Source: Strix aluco (Eukaryota; Chordata; Aves; Strigiformes; Strigidae). Taken from it: DNA of 64,000 bases. The stretch is taken from NCBI RefSeq assembly GCF_031877795.1, contig NC_133934.1:27182716-27246715 (forward strand), read 5' to 3'. The position numbers and the translations under genes are program-made. The notes beneath the pieces are model-generated. The model was given only the letters and a program-made list of their open reading frames with translations. It was not told the origin of the DNA and did no database searches. Positions 36,601-45,411 of the stretch are shown piece by piece; the stretch's first letter is position 1; the number at the start of each line of letters is the position of its first letter.

Positions 36601-37714
36601 TGAAGAATAATAATGGCAAGTGTTTGTCTTTTTTCCTACAAATTGCCTCTTCCTGCTGTGTTCACTCCTCATGCAAAATCTCAAAATATGAGTTAGCTGA
36701 ATTTAAGTTACACTGGTTCTTGGTGACAGTTTCAATGATTTTGATAGAAATGCAAATATGGTTAGTTGCTCATTTTTAATTAGAATTTGGAAGACTCTAC
36801 ATCTGAAATGAAGAACAAACTGGTGCAATGTTAGCGTTTTGCCTTTCAGTTCTGGGAAGTTTGATACTAAATATAAGATCAGTTGCTTGATTGCACAGCT
36901 CGTGCCTTCATGCTCCCACAGCTACATCTGAAAACCTGTGCAGCAGTGCGCACAACTGACTCCCAGAATTAATCAGTATTGTTTTGAGATGCTTATAGAC
37001 ATCTCAATGAAATATTTTGGCTGCCAGAAGCTTATTTGAAACTGTGGATGATTCTGTTTCAAAACAAATTATCAAAAACCTTAAGAGAGAAAAGCATTAA
37101 AGATTATGTAGTGGTCCACGGTCCAAAATATTTCTGTTTTTCAAATAAAAGTGAATGGGGGATTGTTGGTAGGTTATTTCTCCTCAGCAAAACCTCACCA
37201 GGAAGGGAACTCTGTATTCAATGTGAACAAACAGGAAATAGTTACAGGTTTGTGAATATCAAAGTCAAAGGCAAGAAGTAAATTCATGAGGTTCCCTGTG
37301 TGGCCAAATAACATAGGGCTCTGTATTACTGCGTAACACAAACCAGGCACAGCTAAAGATGACTCATCAGTCCTTTGCTTTACTATTTTGCCATTGCAGA
37401 GCCTGAAAGTAAATATACCCACAAGTACTCCGGAAGTAAAATGAAATAAAAGTGCATATAGAATTCATTTATCCATGTGGCATGGAAAATATATTTCCAC
37501 TGGAGTTATACAGAATCCTTCTTTGCAGTTAGTGCCCCAACTTTGCAGGAGGTGGGAGAGGCAGGGCACAAATGATATATATTTCCAGATGCATTTTTTC
37601 TGAATTGTAGAGATCATCTGAGGAAAAGTCTATGTATGTCTGTTAACATTTGTCAGCTAATGACTTCTTTTGGTTTTGTTTTACCCAGCTGCTGGACAGC
37701 CAACTACATTGTGA
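232..37714 (+). CDS. LIMCH1: LIMCH1, 3' portion (16 coding exons, C-terminal 669 residues)
   Basis: LIM and calponin-homology domains protein 1, a cytoplasmic actin stress-fibre protein reported to activate non-muscle myosin II and affect cell spreading and migration (family knowledge). Seen here: sixteen exons bounded by AG and GT, whose 2,011 coding nt join without frameshift or stop. Recognised segments include [11 protein letters not shown] and [14 protein letters not shown] in the first exon, FWSWDPEEE before a highly charged helical stretch (about residues 344-410, counting from the first full codon in the window), [13 protein letters not shown] before the LIM domain, and a single C-terminal LIM domain (about residues 595-657) with pattern C-x2-C-x19-H-x2-C-x2-C-x2-C-x21-C-x2-C. 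The protein ends SRTAGQPTTL. The N-terminal calponin-homology domain and promoter are outside the window. The gene converges on PHOX2B. LMO7 is the closest paralogue, but the tail and the synteny fit LIMCH1. Confidence 0.96.
2575..3588 (+). pseudogene. CR1 ORF2 fragment, fingers and palm of RT
   Basis: Open for 337 codons. Contains the basic region before [52 protein letters not shown] and the motif A sequence [13 protein letters not shown] one-base deletion in the A-run at about 3548-3552 shifts the frame, so the last 15 or so residues are out of frame. Non-functional remnant. Confidence 0.93.
3540..4199 (+). pseudogene. CR1 ORF2 fragment, RT palm and thumb
   Basis: Continues ORF2 in the next frame after the deletion: [13 protein letters not shown], the motif B region, the catalytic FADDT, then the CR1 thumb ([41 protein letters not shown]). 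A TAG at 4197-4199 interrupts it; the remaining C-terminus ([20 protein letters not shown] through VDVTLRDLV) continues in the same frame to about 4517. Confidence 0.92.
6409..6630 (+). CDS. LIMCH1: LIMCH1 exon (window exon 2)
   Basis: 222 nt, phase 0 to 0, 74 residues. Acceptor is ATTCTGCAG|GTA and donor is CCAACA|gtaaga. Begins [14 protein letters not shown], matching the human segment VDGKVSVNGE, then runs through a polar, poorly conserved linker rich in S, P, E and K. Probably disordered. Because its length is a multiple of three it could be skipped without a frameshift. Confidence 0.93.
6880..7060. promoter_or_regulatory. Candidate intronic enhancer with homeodomain-type sites
   Basis: Contains an inverted repeat GCTGAT-TAG-ATCAGC (6982-6996), ATAATTGG, and ATTATAATTAATC within about 60 bp. 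TGATTAGATCA resembles the dimeric P3-type site of paired-class homeodomains (TAATnnnATTA). Function not shown. Confidence 0.25.
14519..14974 (+). mobile_element. CR1 LINE 3' fragment
   Basis: About 455 bp of the CR1 ORF2 C-terminal end and 3' tail in sense with LIMCH1: recognisable [14 protein letters not shown] and [19 protein letters not shown] coding traces, internal deletions, then the tail TCTTTTCCAGCCTAAATGAT and TTCTATGATTCTATG. Inside the long intron between window exons 2 and 3. Confidence 0.93.
16487..16583 (+). CDS. LIMCH1: LIMCH1 exon (window exon 3), GC-rich, inferred from phase
   Basis: 97 nt. Acceptor is a T-rich tract ending TCTCTGCAG, donor is CCAG|gtgggt. Read in the incoming phase 0 it has no stop ([18 protein letters not shown]...). 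It leaves one base (G) that pairs with GT at the start of the next exon to make Gly. Joining window exons 2 and 4 directly would give a frameshift and an early TGA, so an exon of length 3n+1 is required between them, and this one fits exactly. Sequence similarity to human LIMCH1 here is weak, as expected for a disordered linker, so identity rests mainly on splice sites and phase. A CR1 remnant begins about 120 bp downstream. Confidence 0.72.
16584..18998 (+). other. LIMCH1: LIMCH1 intron between window exons 3 and 4
   Basis: Contains the divergent CR1 remnant near its start; nothing else recognised. Confidence 0.7.
16700..16936 (+). mobile_element. CR1 LINE 3' fragment, divergent
   Basis: Degraded CR1 3' end. 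Recognisable parts are the [20 protein letters not shown] coding trace, the TGATCTTTTGAGATCCCTTC segment and the terminal repeat TTCTGTCATTCTGTG. Lies about 120 bp downstream of the donor of window exon 3. Divergence suggests an old insertion. Confidence 0.9.
18999..19171 (+). CDS. LIMCH1: LIMCH1 exon (window exon 4)
   Basis: 173 nt, entering in phase 1 and leaving in phase 0, donor AAG|gtatgt. The acceptor GGATTAG has a weak pyrimidine tract, so inclusion may be regulated. Encodes [20 protein letters not shown] and then a lysine- and glutamate-rich segment ([19 protein letters not shown]) that lines up with the human stretch containing EEKDQKKPENEM. Disordered linker by composition. Confidence 0.9.
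19172..19828 (+). other. LIMCH1: LIMCH1 intron between window exons 4 and 5
   Basis: 657 bp; nothing recognised. Confidence 0.85.
19829..19934 (+). CDS. LIMCH1: LIMCH1 exon (window exon 5)
   Basis: 106 nt, phase 0 to 1. Acceptor is CTGAACAG|GTG, donor is CAAG|gtgagc. Encodes [11 protein letters not shown] and then [19 protein letters not shown], which aligns with the human segment [22 protein letters not shown] in order and spacing. A short hydrophobic motif, LLPFLKKL, stands out in an otherwise polar linker. Confidence 0.92.
19935..21972 (+). other. LIMCH1: LIMCH1 intron between window exons 5 and 6
   Basis: AT-rich except for a CpG-rich patch at about 21,060-21,370 that holds the candidate 75-nt cassette exon. 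Confidence 0.8.
21185..21259 (+). other. Candidate LIMCH1 cassette exon (75 nt, phase 1-1)
   Basis: A CpG-rich segment with a strong acceptor (T-rich tract, then GTGCCTGCAG) and a good donor (TCAG|gtaaat). At 75 nt it is symmetric, and it is open in the phase needed between window exons 5 and 6 (phase 1 in, phase 1 out). It would insert 25 residues with a strongly basic centre ([12 protein letters not shown]). I do not recognise this peptide in LIMCH1 from other species. It may be a real alternative exon, a lineage-specific exon, or chance in a GC-rich block; only transcripts can decide. Confidence 0.35.
21973..22001 (+). CDS. LIMCH1: LIMCH1 micro-exon (window exon 6)
   Basis: 29 nt. Acceptor is CTTTTAATAG, donor is AAT|gtgagt. 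Phase 1 in, phase 0 out: the split codon G|CT gives Ala, then DSNSGDKSN, matching the human VDSPSSEKSP segment. Its small size makes it easy for gene predictors to miss, but without it the frame from exon 5 to exon 7 fails. Confidence 0.88.
22002..23019 (+). other. LIMCH1: LIMCH1 intron between window exons 6 and 7
   Basis: About 1 kb, AT-rich; no gene or repeat recognised. Confidence 0.85.
23020..23103 (+). CDS. LIMCH1: LIMCH1 exon (window exon 7), start of charged helix
   Basis: 84 nt, phase 0 to 0, 28 residues. Acceptor ends CATGCAAG and donor is CAG|gtaaga. Encodes [18 protein letters not shown] and then a glutamine- and glutamate-rich helix ending ERLLQ. It is nearly identical to the human segment FKFWAWDPEEERRRQEKW, one of the best-conserved parts of the gene. 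Predicted single alpha-helix or coiled coil from its charge pattern. Confidence 0.96.
23104..24647 (+). other. LIMCH1: LIMCH1 intron between window exons 7 and 8
   Basis: Contains a G/C-run hairpin at 23554-23580; otherwise AT-rich and featureless. Confidence 0.85.
24648..24740 (+). CDS. LIMCH1: LIMCH1 exon (window exon 8), charged helix
   Basis: 93 nt, phase 0 to 0, 31 residues. Acceptor is TTTTTACAG|GAG, donor is GAG|gtataa. Encodes [20 protein letters not shown] followed by a run of glutamates and RRYYEE. The alternating acidic and basic pattern is typical of a stable coiled coil or single alpha-helix. Strongly conserved with human. Confidence 0.96.
24741..27152 (+). other. LIMCH1: LIMCH1 introns flanking window exon 9
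   Basis: Intron 24741-25700 and intron 25806-27152; no repeats or other genes recognised. Confidence 0.8.
25701..25805 (+). CDS. LIMCH1: LIMCH1 exon (window exon 9)
   Basis: 105 nt, phase 0 to 0, 35 residues. Acceptor is GTTTTTTAG|GAA, donor is GTG|gtgagt. The helix ends with [12 protein letters not shown] (nearly identical to human), then passes into a serine-rich stretch ([13 protein letters not shown]) likely to be disordered and phosphorylated. Confidence 0.95.
27153..27289 (+). CDS. LIMCH1: LIMCH1 exon (window exon 10)
   Basis: 137 nt, phase 0 in, phase 2 out. Acceptor has a strong pyrimidine tract ending GTCTTCTAG, donor is AGGAG|gtatgg. Encodes [20 protein letters not shown] followed by a charged region ending NELWQEKR. 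Weakly conserved linker; placement rests on splice sites and perfect phase with both neighbours. Confidence 0.85.
27290..28077 (+). other. LIMCH1: LIMCH1 intron between window exons 10 and 11
   Basis: 788 bp. Open for 141 codons on the + strand (27455-27880), but with no recognisable product and no splice-site support. Confidence 0.8.
28078..28199 (+). CDS. LIMCH1: LIMCH1 exon (window exon 11)
   Basis: 122 nt, phase 2 in, phase 1 out. Acceptor is TTATTGGCAG|TGG; the donor is GG|gtgaga at 28200. Encodes [20 protein letters not shown] and more polar sequence, aligning with the human segment around SGNPVSKGVHEDHQLD. Disordered linker. Confidence 0.85.
28200..30007 (+). other. LIMCH1: LIMCH1 intron between window exons 11 and 12
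   Basis: Contains a 149-codon - strand open frame at 29264-29713 (see findings); otherwise AT-rich with no repeats recognised. Confidence 0.8.
30008..30131 (+). CDS. LIMCH1: LIMCH1 exon (window exon 12)
   Basis: 124 nt, phase 1 in, phase 2 out. Acceptor is CTCACACTGCAG, donor is AGGAG|gtgaga. Encodes [20 protein letters not shown] and then a glutamine-rich stretch ending SSAGETR. Low conservation, but required to keep phase between exons 11 and 13. Confidence 0.85.
30132..34007 (+). other. LIMCH1: LIMCH1 introns flanking window exon 13
   Basis: Introns 30132-31506 and 31585-34007; no repeats or additional genes recognised. Confidence 0.8.
31507..31584 (+). CDS. LIMCH1: LIMCH1 exon (window exon 13), Pro/Ser-rich
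   Basis: 78 nt, phase 2 to 2. Acceptor is CCTGTATTTTAG, donor is AACAG|gtacaa. Encodes [17 protein letters not shown] and then SQSPNR, matching the human segment [20 protein letters not shown] just before the LIM domain. Contains SP motifs suited to proline-directed kinases or SH3/WW binding (inference). Symmetric, so it could be skipped in frame. Confidence 0.93.
34008..34116 (+). CDS. LIMCH1: LIMCH1 exon (window exon 14), first LIM zinc finger
   Basis: 109 nt, phase 2 in, phase 0 out. Acceptor is TTGTCTCCTAG, donor is AGG|gtatgt. Encodes [18 protein letters not shown] through YFHIQCFR, which supplies the first four zinc ligands (C-x2-C ... H-x2-C). Almost identical to human LIMCH1. LIM domains mediate protein-protein contacts, often on strained actin or at adhesions (family knowledge). 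Confidence 0.97.
34246..34262. repeat. Short (TG)n microsatellite
   Basis: About eight TG units in the LIMCH1 intron after window exon 14. Confidence 0.8.
35040..35142 (+). CDS. LIMCH1: LIMCH1 exon (window exon 15), second LIM zinc finger
   Basis: 103 nt, phase 0 in, phase 1 out. Acceptor is TTCAATTGACAG, donor is AGAA|gtaagt. Begins [11 protein letters not shown] and ends with [10 protein letters not shown], giving the other four zinc ligands (C-x2-C ... C-x2-C). The finger pair is split exactly between fingers by the intron. Confidence 0.97.
37689..37714 (+). CDS. LIMCH1: LIMCH1 terminal coding segment and stop
   Basis: 26 coding nt after acceptor TTTTACCCAG. The split codon A|CT gives Thr, then AGQPTTL and TGA (37712-37714). 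The same tail (SAGQPTTL) ends human LIMCH1, which fixes both the gene identity and the stop codon. The exon continues as the 3' UTR. Confidence 0.96.
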
Positions 37715-40700
37715 CATGACTTTCAGTCCTAATAACTTTCAAGAAGGAATGCTCTTCTCATATGTATCGGCTGCCTCCAGACAATCACATGTAAGAGCTT
37801 GAATCCATGGACGTTATGGCTCTCATCTCATTTTGACAAACTCATAAAATCTCTGCACTTGCTCCTTTAAAATGCAATATGTTGGTTTTTCCCTTTCTTA
37901 AGAAATTTGTGAAATATGTATGACCATGTTTGGGAAGGCAAAGCCTAAGTACTATAAAAAAAAAAATCCCACCTTTCAGGTATGCTTATGATTTCCAGTC
38001 TGTTACCTTGTTCTTTTGAAAGTAATAAGAAAATAAACATGCAATAAAACTGTTTTGTTTTAATATTTCTAGGAATTAAAAAGTTTAAGTTTACAGAACC
38101 TTTATAGAATATGCCAACTTGAGCTGAGAAGTAATTTTAAGGTAGTGTCTAATCAGTGCATTTGAAAAACTAAACATCACAACACAACTTCTCTGTTATA
38201 ACTGAAGCTGTAACTTTTTTATACAGAGACTAGTTTGATAATACATCCTGTAATTCTGAAGCATTTTGTGTTTATATTACCTTCAATGGAGGGTAGGAGT
38301 TATACAAATAAGTTATTGCACCTTTAGTGATAGGATTTTTTTGTTTGTGGACCTCAAGTAATGTTCATGACTATAGCTTAATATTCTCTCAAATAAAAAT
38401 TTCTTCATTAAACCTAAAGACTCTATACCATTAACGAGGGCAAGATTCCCACTAGGAGCAATCCCTCTTACTAAGTTCAACAGCCCATGTTGTTACTAAA
38501 CTCGATGAAAGGTGATGTGGGGGAGAGGTGGCCAAGTGGGCAGACACAGCTGAATTGTGAGTCTCCAGGCTGCAGTTTGATGCTATGGTGAAACTTTTCT
38601 CTTTGGTGTGTAACTTGCCCATTGATGGTCTGAGTTGGTTTGAGATCTGCTCGTTCACTTGCAAATACTATGGTTGGTTGAAATCTCATGCAGAGAAACA
38701 CGTGTGGTTTGGGTGCCCTCCAGAGCAGGGAATTAAACAGCCTTGAGCCTGCGTTCCTCCATACCCCAGTAAAGTCAGCAAAATCCAGGAGTGCGAAAGG
38801 CGAGCAGGGAGGAGGCTGGCAGCAGTGGGCAAAGAAACTTTAACTTGCCTGTGTTTGGGCCAGTTTTCCTTTGTGCTTTTTGATTAAGCATGTGATCCTT
38901 ACTAAAATGATACAGCAGCTCGTTAAAACAGCAGTCAGAGCTGTGTCACTTTATCTACAATACACAGACATGGTTAATGGATGTGTTGCAATTGTGAAAT
39001 ATCCTAGCACTTTTTGGTAAACAGTTATTGAAAATATCCTATTTTAGCAGTTCACGATGCAACTTAAAATGGAGGAATGGAGGAAAAAAAATCTACTTAT
39101 TCTGCCTTAAAACCATGATAAAACTAAATTAATAGAGTTTTTTTTATCTTTGTGCACATCTGTTGTCTTTTGGTGTGTTGATAAATTGAAATGAAGTGGT
39201 TATTAGGGAAGGAATAATTTTGAGTTGTTCTCTAGCTAGTGACTATTTATTTAAATGCTAGACAGTAGCTTGCATGTGAGTTTGCATATCCATGCAAAAC
39301 TGCGTGTCATTGAAAACCCATGTACGATGTTGTCATTGGAGGACATTGTGATTGTCTGCTGGAAAGTTACATGTTACTTCCTTAATATTGTGCCTTAGAA
39401 AATGCAAAGCTGTTGCACACAGTCAGTGATGACTTATGGATGCAATAAATCCAAAAAGCTGAAGTCCTTCGTGGACTTCACCCGGGGAATATTTTTAAAA
39501 AAAAATTTAAAAATCAGACGAATGTTTTGGAAATAAAAATGATGTCCAATATTTTGATCAATCATCTGCATGGTTTACTGTTAAAGGGTTTTGATAACCA
39601 AGATGCTTACTCTTTGCATGTGGTCATCATAACATTTTCCCACAAATAATGTGTGACATGGAAATTCAAGAAGCAGATTTTATAACCGACTTTGTACATC
39701 TGTATAATTCCATGCGCTGCATTAAGGGTATGTGAATATATGATGTCTGGACCTAATTTTTAAACAAGACCATGCATGCTTGTGCATCTGTTTGGTATGA
39801 GTCACAACCACTGCTTCACCCATGTGGTAGAGTTTAGAGTTTAGATGTGCAAATCGGTCCCCAAGTGTATAAAAGGGTTGGTTGCCACAGAGGTTAGATC
39901 CGCTTCTCATTCATGTAGGGGTAAGTGCCCAAAGGGCTTAGGAGCATGGTTGGGAGTAAAATGCATGGGCGAGGGGTGGGGTGGGGGTATGCGTCACGCT
40001 GCAGACACACCACTGGGTCTCTGAAGCTGCTTAGAAATTGATCCCAGTGTCTATCAATTAGTTTAATATATGCATGTTTTAGCAAAGTTGATTGTATGTA
40101 AAGCAAAATGAAGCAGCATTCTCAGACAATTATTTTTTCCCCCTAATGAACATCTATTCACCAGCACAGAATAATTTTCAACAGTTTTCTAAATTGCACT
40201 TGCCAACTACTTATGTTTGGTTTTATATTTCCTTCGGAGTCTCACATGGCAAATTCATTCAGGCTAAGGTCTTTTTTTCCTTTTTTTTTTTTTTCCAGTT
40301 TAAACATATAAATATGATATATTTCTTATCAGGAACTTTAAGCACAGAAAAAAAATAACGCTTTACTACATTTGAACTACAATGTAAATGTATTTGTTGC
40401 AAAAAATGATTTATTATTTCTAAGCAAGTACAATGTATGTAATGGGGTTTAGATGTTTCAGAATTTATTTAGCCTCTTACTACTTCAGAGAACCTGAACA
40501 GGCATCATGACCCATCTGTATTTCACAACCCCATTTTCCATGGTGTATTTTTCCCTTACTCTTGCTACGTAGTGTTACTGATGCAGTACATCTGTAGTTC
40601 TCGGTGAATGTCCAAAAGGTTGGTGAACCAGAAGGGGACCGTCCTTATCTGCATGTCCATTCAAGGACAAGGATTGCTGTCCTAGCTGGGGCTAATGTTG

Positions 40701-40830
40701 AATACCAATTACGCTAATCTTTCCTTTATTTTATTTATTCTAAAATGCCTCTGGAAATTAGGAAAACTTGTCTAAAATGCAACAGCTTTTATAGTAAATG
40801 TATGTTTATAAATAAAATGTTGATTACCTT
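37715..40830 (+). other. LIMCH1: LIMCH1 3' UTR (inferred)
   Basis: About 3.1 kb, AT-rich and free of recognised repeats. It contains several AATAAA hexamers (38032, 38043, 38392, 39444, 39532, 40811). The one at 40811 is followed by a GT-rich element (TGGTGGTGTTG from 40831), the best-looking cleavage site. A further AATAAA at 41208 could extend the transcript. The end is inferred, not observed. Confidence 0.6.
38032..38048 (+). terminator. Proximal polyadenylation signals, LIMCH1
   Basis: Two AATAAA hexamers (38032-38037 and 38043-38048) about 330 nt after the stop codon. They could give a short 3' UTR isoform. A T-rich stretch follows at 38052-38070. Confidence 0.4.
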
Positions 40831-40842
40831 TGGTGGTGTTGA
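40811..40842 (+). terminator. Distal polyadenylation signal, LIMCH1
   Basis: AATAAA at 40811-40816 followed 15-25 nt later by a GT-rich stretch (GGTGGTGTTG), the classic arrangement of hexamer plus downstream element. Proposed main 3' end. Confidence 0.55.
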
Positions 40843-43800
40843 TTTTACTTATTATAACTAACTTCTCCTATTGCATGCAATGTGTCAGTGAAACTGGATT
40901 GCAGAGTGTGTACATCCCATTGGTAGAAGCTTCTGCTTGATTGGGGTAGGCTGAACCAAGCTATATTCCACAAAACTTAGTATATGAGATGAGACAATAA
41001 AAAAGACACACTTGAGATAGGACAATACCCTGTGGATTGCTACTGTAAGCTGTAACCGAGTATTTACAAGAGCGTGTGTGCTTATTGTGGTAAAAGATGA
41101 GCAGAGATGGCTTTCCGTGAGTCGAACCCTCACAGGTTCCTCATGGGATTGAAGTCCTCTGAAGTTCTTTCAATGATGTCGGTGGACTGTGGTTCAGACT
41201 TTAACTCAATAAAGCACTTGATGTATTGCAAAGCTAAATATGTGCTTGGTTAATTCCATTTCTACATAGCAAAGATCTTGAGTTTGTGCTTAGTTATGCA
41301 TGTGCTGAGGTCACTAATTCCTGAATCTCAACAAGTGTGTGGCTTCACCACTAACCAGCAGAAAGTTCACACAAAATTTTAAACTAATAACTGCCCCTTT
41401 TTCCTCCTTTTAATGGTGTCTTCAATTGATGACGGGTTTGGTTTTGTGCCGGAAGCGCATCTTAGCTGTTAGATGAGTCATGGGGAAGTACTGACAATTT
41501 AATTTTTTGAAAGCAGATTTTTATCCTGGTGCCTTAATGGAAATGGTAGTGGTCTTACATTATTTCTGCATGTACGTCTCTGGACAGAGGGCCAGCATTG
41601 CTCTGTGGTGGTCCCGGAGGCTAGCATCAGTGCCGCGTCTGCGGGAACAGCTTGCTGCCGCTGGAGGTTGCTCTGAGGCTGAATTTGGAGGCAGTCAGGC
41701 AGTTGTTTCTGCTTTAGCAGCTCTGCACCAAGGTTGCTGGGTACCCAGACAAGCACGGTTTTGGTGATTGTGACCCTTATGAGCCAAGTAAAGTGCTGGA
41801 AATCCTGGTATGATTTTTTTTATTATTATCATTATTTTCTGGTGAACGTGACCTAACAGCTCTGATGTGCTCAGAGCCATTCATGATCCTAAAAGGGCAC
41901 TGATGCAGGTGCACTCCACTGGCACTGATTTAATGTCAAAGTAATTCCACACACCTTATAGCAGGGGAGTTGTGTCACCTGCAGCACCTTTGTCTGCAGA
42001 TAGCAAAGGCTGGCAGGAGGGCCCCAAGGGAGACCACCCTGCTAACAGGGCCTCGGCATGCCCTGGGAGAGGACCATGGCTGGCCGAGCAGTGGAATGAA
42101 GCTGGGGGCATATAGAAGAAATAGGAGGTGGTGTGGGAGAGGAGTGGGCTGCTACAGATGGGACTCAGACATCAGGGCAGAAGGATACCCCATGCAAAGG
42201 GGGATATGTGCCAGGGCCCCCAGGACAGCTCTGTGCCTCCTCCACATCTGGCCTGGGTGTGATGCCTCCATCCCTCCCCTTACCCCCATCGCAGCCAGGT
42301 GGAACCAGGGCTCTGTTTTCTCCTCTGCACCCTTGCTCTGGGGTCCAGCTGACCCCCTTTGTTTTGCTCTTTGTTTCCTCTAGTGAGCGTTTTGGTGCAG
42401 AGATCATCAGCGAACACAGCCAGGCCCTGGTAGCTGTTGTAGGCTCTAGGCACAAGTAATAAGCAGTAGCTTGCTCATCTCATGAGTATTGATCCTTTAT
42501 CCAGACAACTCTTCTGGGGGATAGATAAAGCAGGCAGCTACCACTTTGTTTAGAAAATTAGCTTTAGGTACAGTTCTTGCTGCCCAATTTAGCAAAGATT
42601 TGGTCTCAGATGGATCCCCTTCCTGATAATGGGAAGCTGGTTAAGGACTTACTCAATAAACTTTGTAGAGAGGAAGCTCACCCCTCTTCTCTCCCACCTT
42701 GTTTCTGCTTTCCTGAGAAAAGGTTGGGTAACTGGGGAACAACATGACAAAATGCTCATTTTCAGAGACATGTTTACAGTGAAAATCAGAAGAGGTTGTG
42801 GACACTGGAAGTGAGCAGATGACCACACTTGGCTGGAAAAAAAAAAAAAAAGAAAAGATGCCAGAAAAATACATCTCCTGTAAAGGCAAACAAGACTCCT
42901 ATATACCTCTAAAAGCCTCCGGTAGGAATGTAATTTCATCTGAATTTCCTGATAAGGGGAAATGACTAAACTGGAAGCTGCTCAAGTTTTGCAAACAATG
43001 AGAGCCCAAAACAGAGATAGAAAGTACAGGACAGGCTGTGACTCTTCTCCCGGTACAGCGTGGGGTTGGTATTTGGGGGGGGGGGGGTGTATTCTGTTTC
43101 CTTGTTCATCTTTGTTAGAAAATGTAGCGTGAGTTAAACATGCAAGAGGGATGCTTACCCCTCTGCAAGACTATAGCTGCTGCTCTGTAGACCTTACTGA
43201 ATACCCCATGCTCTGCAAGAGCAGCTATTGGAGCTCTCCTCCCCAAAGCATATGGGGTTTTAAGCCATTTAGGGAAAAAAAATCCATTATTTAAGACAAA
43301 TCTTATGAGTCACTGTTAATTCATCCATAGAGTCCATCTGCTTCACTGCACATGATGCGTTGCAAATTCTCTTTGCTAATGCCACAGATTGTGGACCACA
43401 GTTCACAGATGTGTTTTTTCTAAGCAGGTACCTGCTGCTTAAAACATGCTGAAGCCAACCAGTCACATGAGTCCGAAACTAAATCAAAATTAACAGAAAT
43501 GCAAATCTTTCATTGAAATAACAGAATTTATCAAACAGGAAGAAGAAAACAAGATTTTTAAAATTCCTTTTTTTCTATCATCTCTTATTATAGGCAACAA
43601 ACTACCCCAATGACAAGCATATGACATCCACATCTCTAGAAACTACCTGGTAGCTTCTTGTGTTGAGTGTCAGAGCGAAGCGTTAGGACCTGTGGGACAG
43701 AAAATGTCTCAGAGGATAGAGTCAAACCTTTTCTTCCAAAAAGGCAAGCACCAATATCAGATAGCAAATGATACTTATTCTGTAACACATGACATAGCCC

Positions 43801-45406
43801 TTCAAAGTAATCTCTTGCCTAGTCTCTGGTTTTCAGGAGCTCACTAAAACATACTTTCTATACAATACACCTGGCATCTGACACGTTTCTTGTGGAAGGG
43901 CGAAGAGGATCTCTGGCAATATTGCACCTCAAGCATGTGATGCTCTGTGGGAAACCCTGTTGCTCACCACAGTATACTCAGACTTTGAGACTCTTCTGGA
44001 TAATTTTGCATGCCTCAATATAGTTACCTACTTCTGATGATTGTATACCTCCTGCAAGGACTGGTTCCATTAATCTTTCAGCAGTTTAAAGAGCTTGCAA
44101 AAAAAAAAAAATCATAAAAATAACCAAACTGTTCTCAGGGCATTCACAAATATGCATTACTAGGTAATAGGATGATCAGTAAGTCTGTATTACCAGAAAC
44201 AAAATCACCAATGCAACAGGTATTAGCCAGTCATGCTATACCTATATATGTTCAACAGCGTAAACTATGAAAGGTCAACATTTTCTACAAATGAGAAAAT
44301 TTCTTGTATTCAATCCTGAGAGAGTAATAAAATATGCCTTGGGAGAAGACTTTCACAATAGAATAAAATCACGTGCCTGACCCAGCACCTGAGGATGGAA
44401 TGTCATGCCCCAGCATGGCATGACACTTACAATTGCTGTGTCTCAAAGCATCCTCAATCACTTAAAAGACCTATATTGATATGAATATAAGCCTTTATGG
44501 AATATATACTTGGAAGGACCCCTCTCAGGTGCTAATGGGGCTAAAAAGGTTACAAACATATCAGGAAGGTCTCAGAAAGAGTTGTCAAATTCTTTCCAGC
44601 TCAGAAAATGTGTAGGATGTACCAGACAAATGAGCTGCTTCTGAAACAATTTCTGTGTCAATGGTAATGCCAGAACCACTGTGCCAGGGACCTGGATTCA
44701 GGTGCTTGTGATGGATATCCCCTCTTCTCTGAGGCCAAGTGCTCTTAGGTTGCCTTTGGGGAGATTCATAAAACAGTATAAAAGTGCACAAGTCCAAGGG
44801 GAGATGTTGCACTTATCCTCTTGTTTCTCAACATGTCCCTATCACTTCCAAATACACTTTCACAGGACTATGTCTAAACGTTGCCATGTGAGAACAAAGT
44901 GGTTATTTTTCCAAAGGATATTAAATGTAAGGGGTTTTTTTAGTCTAATTACAAATTTTCTTTAGGAAAAAATGAATTCTGGTGAGTGATTTGGCATCTG
45001 TATGGTCTATTAACTAATACTAATGTATTGAAGTAGCCTAGATTTCAGCATGGACTTCCTGTGTTGGACTTTGTGGTACTATTCAAGTCCTAGTTTAAAG
45101 CTTTTGCTGACTGACACATGGTAACACTCAGATCATCACCAACCTGAAGGTGAAACTGAGCTCTCTGAGCTGTTTCATGAACAGGTGTTTTGGAGGATTT
45201 TTAGAAAACATTTGGCTTGGTTCATATTAGATGTAGCTTTTTTGGTGCCCTTCCTGGTTCCATGGGTTTATATTGAAACCATTCTTGGGCAGAGGCCAGT
45301 GCTCATGGTGTGCCCGTCCCCTGGAGAGAGGGAGGCACCACTTACAGAGTCTGGTGGGGGAGAGCCTAGCGCCAAATCTGCACATGATTCCTGCAAACCC
45401 TCTTTG
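40831..45406. other. Intergenic, LIMCH1 side
   Basis: No gene supported. Holds alternative LIMCH1 polyadenylation signals, a GC-richer patch at 41,980-42,440, an A-run (42838-42852) and a G-run near 43076. Confidence 0.7.
41208..41213 (+). terminator. Alternative distal polyadenylation signal, LIMCH1
   Basis: CAATAAAGC, followed by GTGCTTGGTT about 30 nt downstream. May mark a slightly longer 3' end about 400 nt beyond the main candidate. Confidence 0.3.
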
Positions 45407-45411
45407 CCCAG
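45407..45411. repeat. Left target-site duplication CCCAG of solo LTR
   Basis: Directly abuts the TG of the LTR; repeated at 46006-46010. Confidence 0.85.

Larger units (their letters stand above)
34117..37688 (+). other. LIMCH1: LIMCH1 introns flanking window exon 15
   Basis: Introns 34117-35039 (with the TG microsatellite and T-runs near 34434) and 35143-37688; no additional gene recognised. Confidence 0.8.

Noticed and set aside
41100..41145. tRNA B-box-like motif on the - strand (GGGTTCGACTCAC)
   Set aside because: No A box, no cloverleaf; T-arm pairing fails at the second position. Not a tRNA, nor a recognisable SINE.
41970..42460. Overlapping open frames on both strands in a GC-richer intergenic patch
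   Set aside because: Open on both strands through composition; no domain, splice or promoter evidence.
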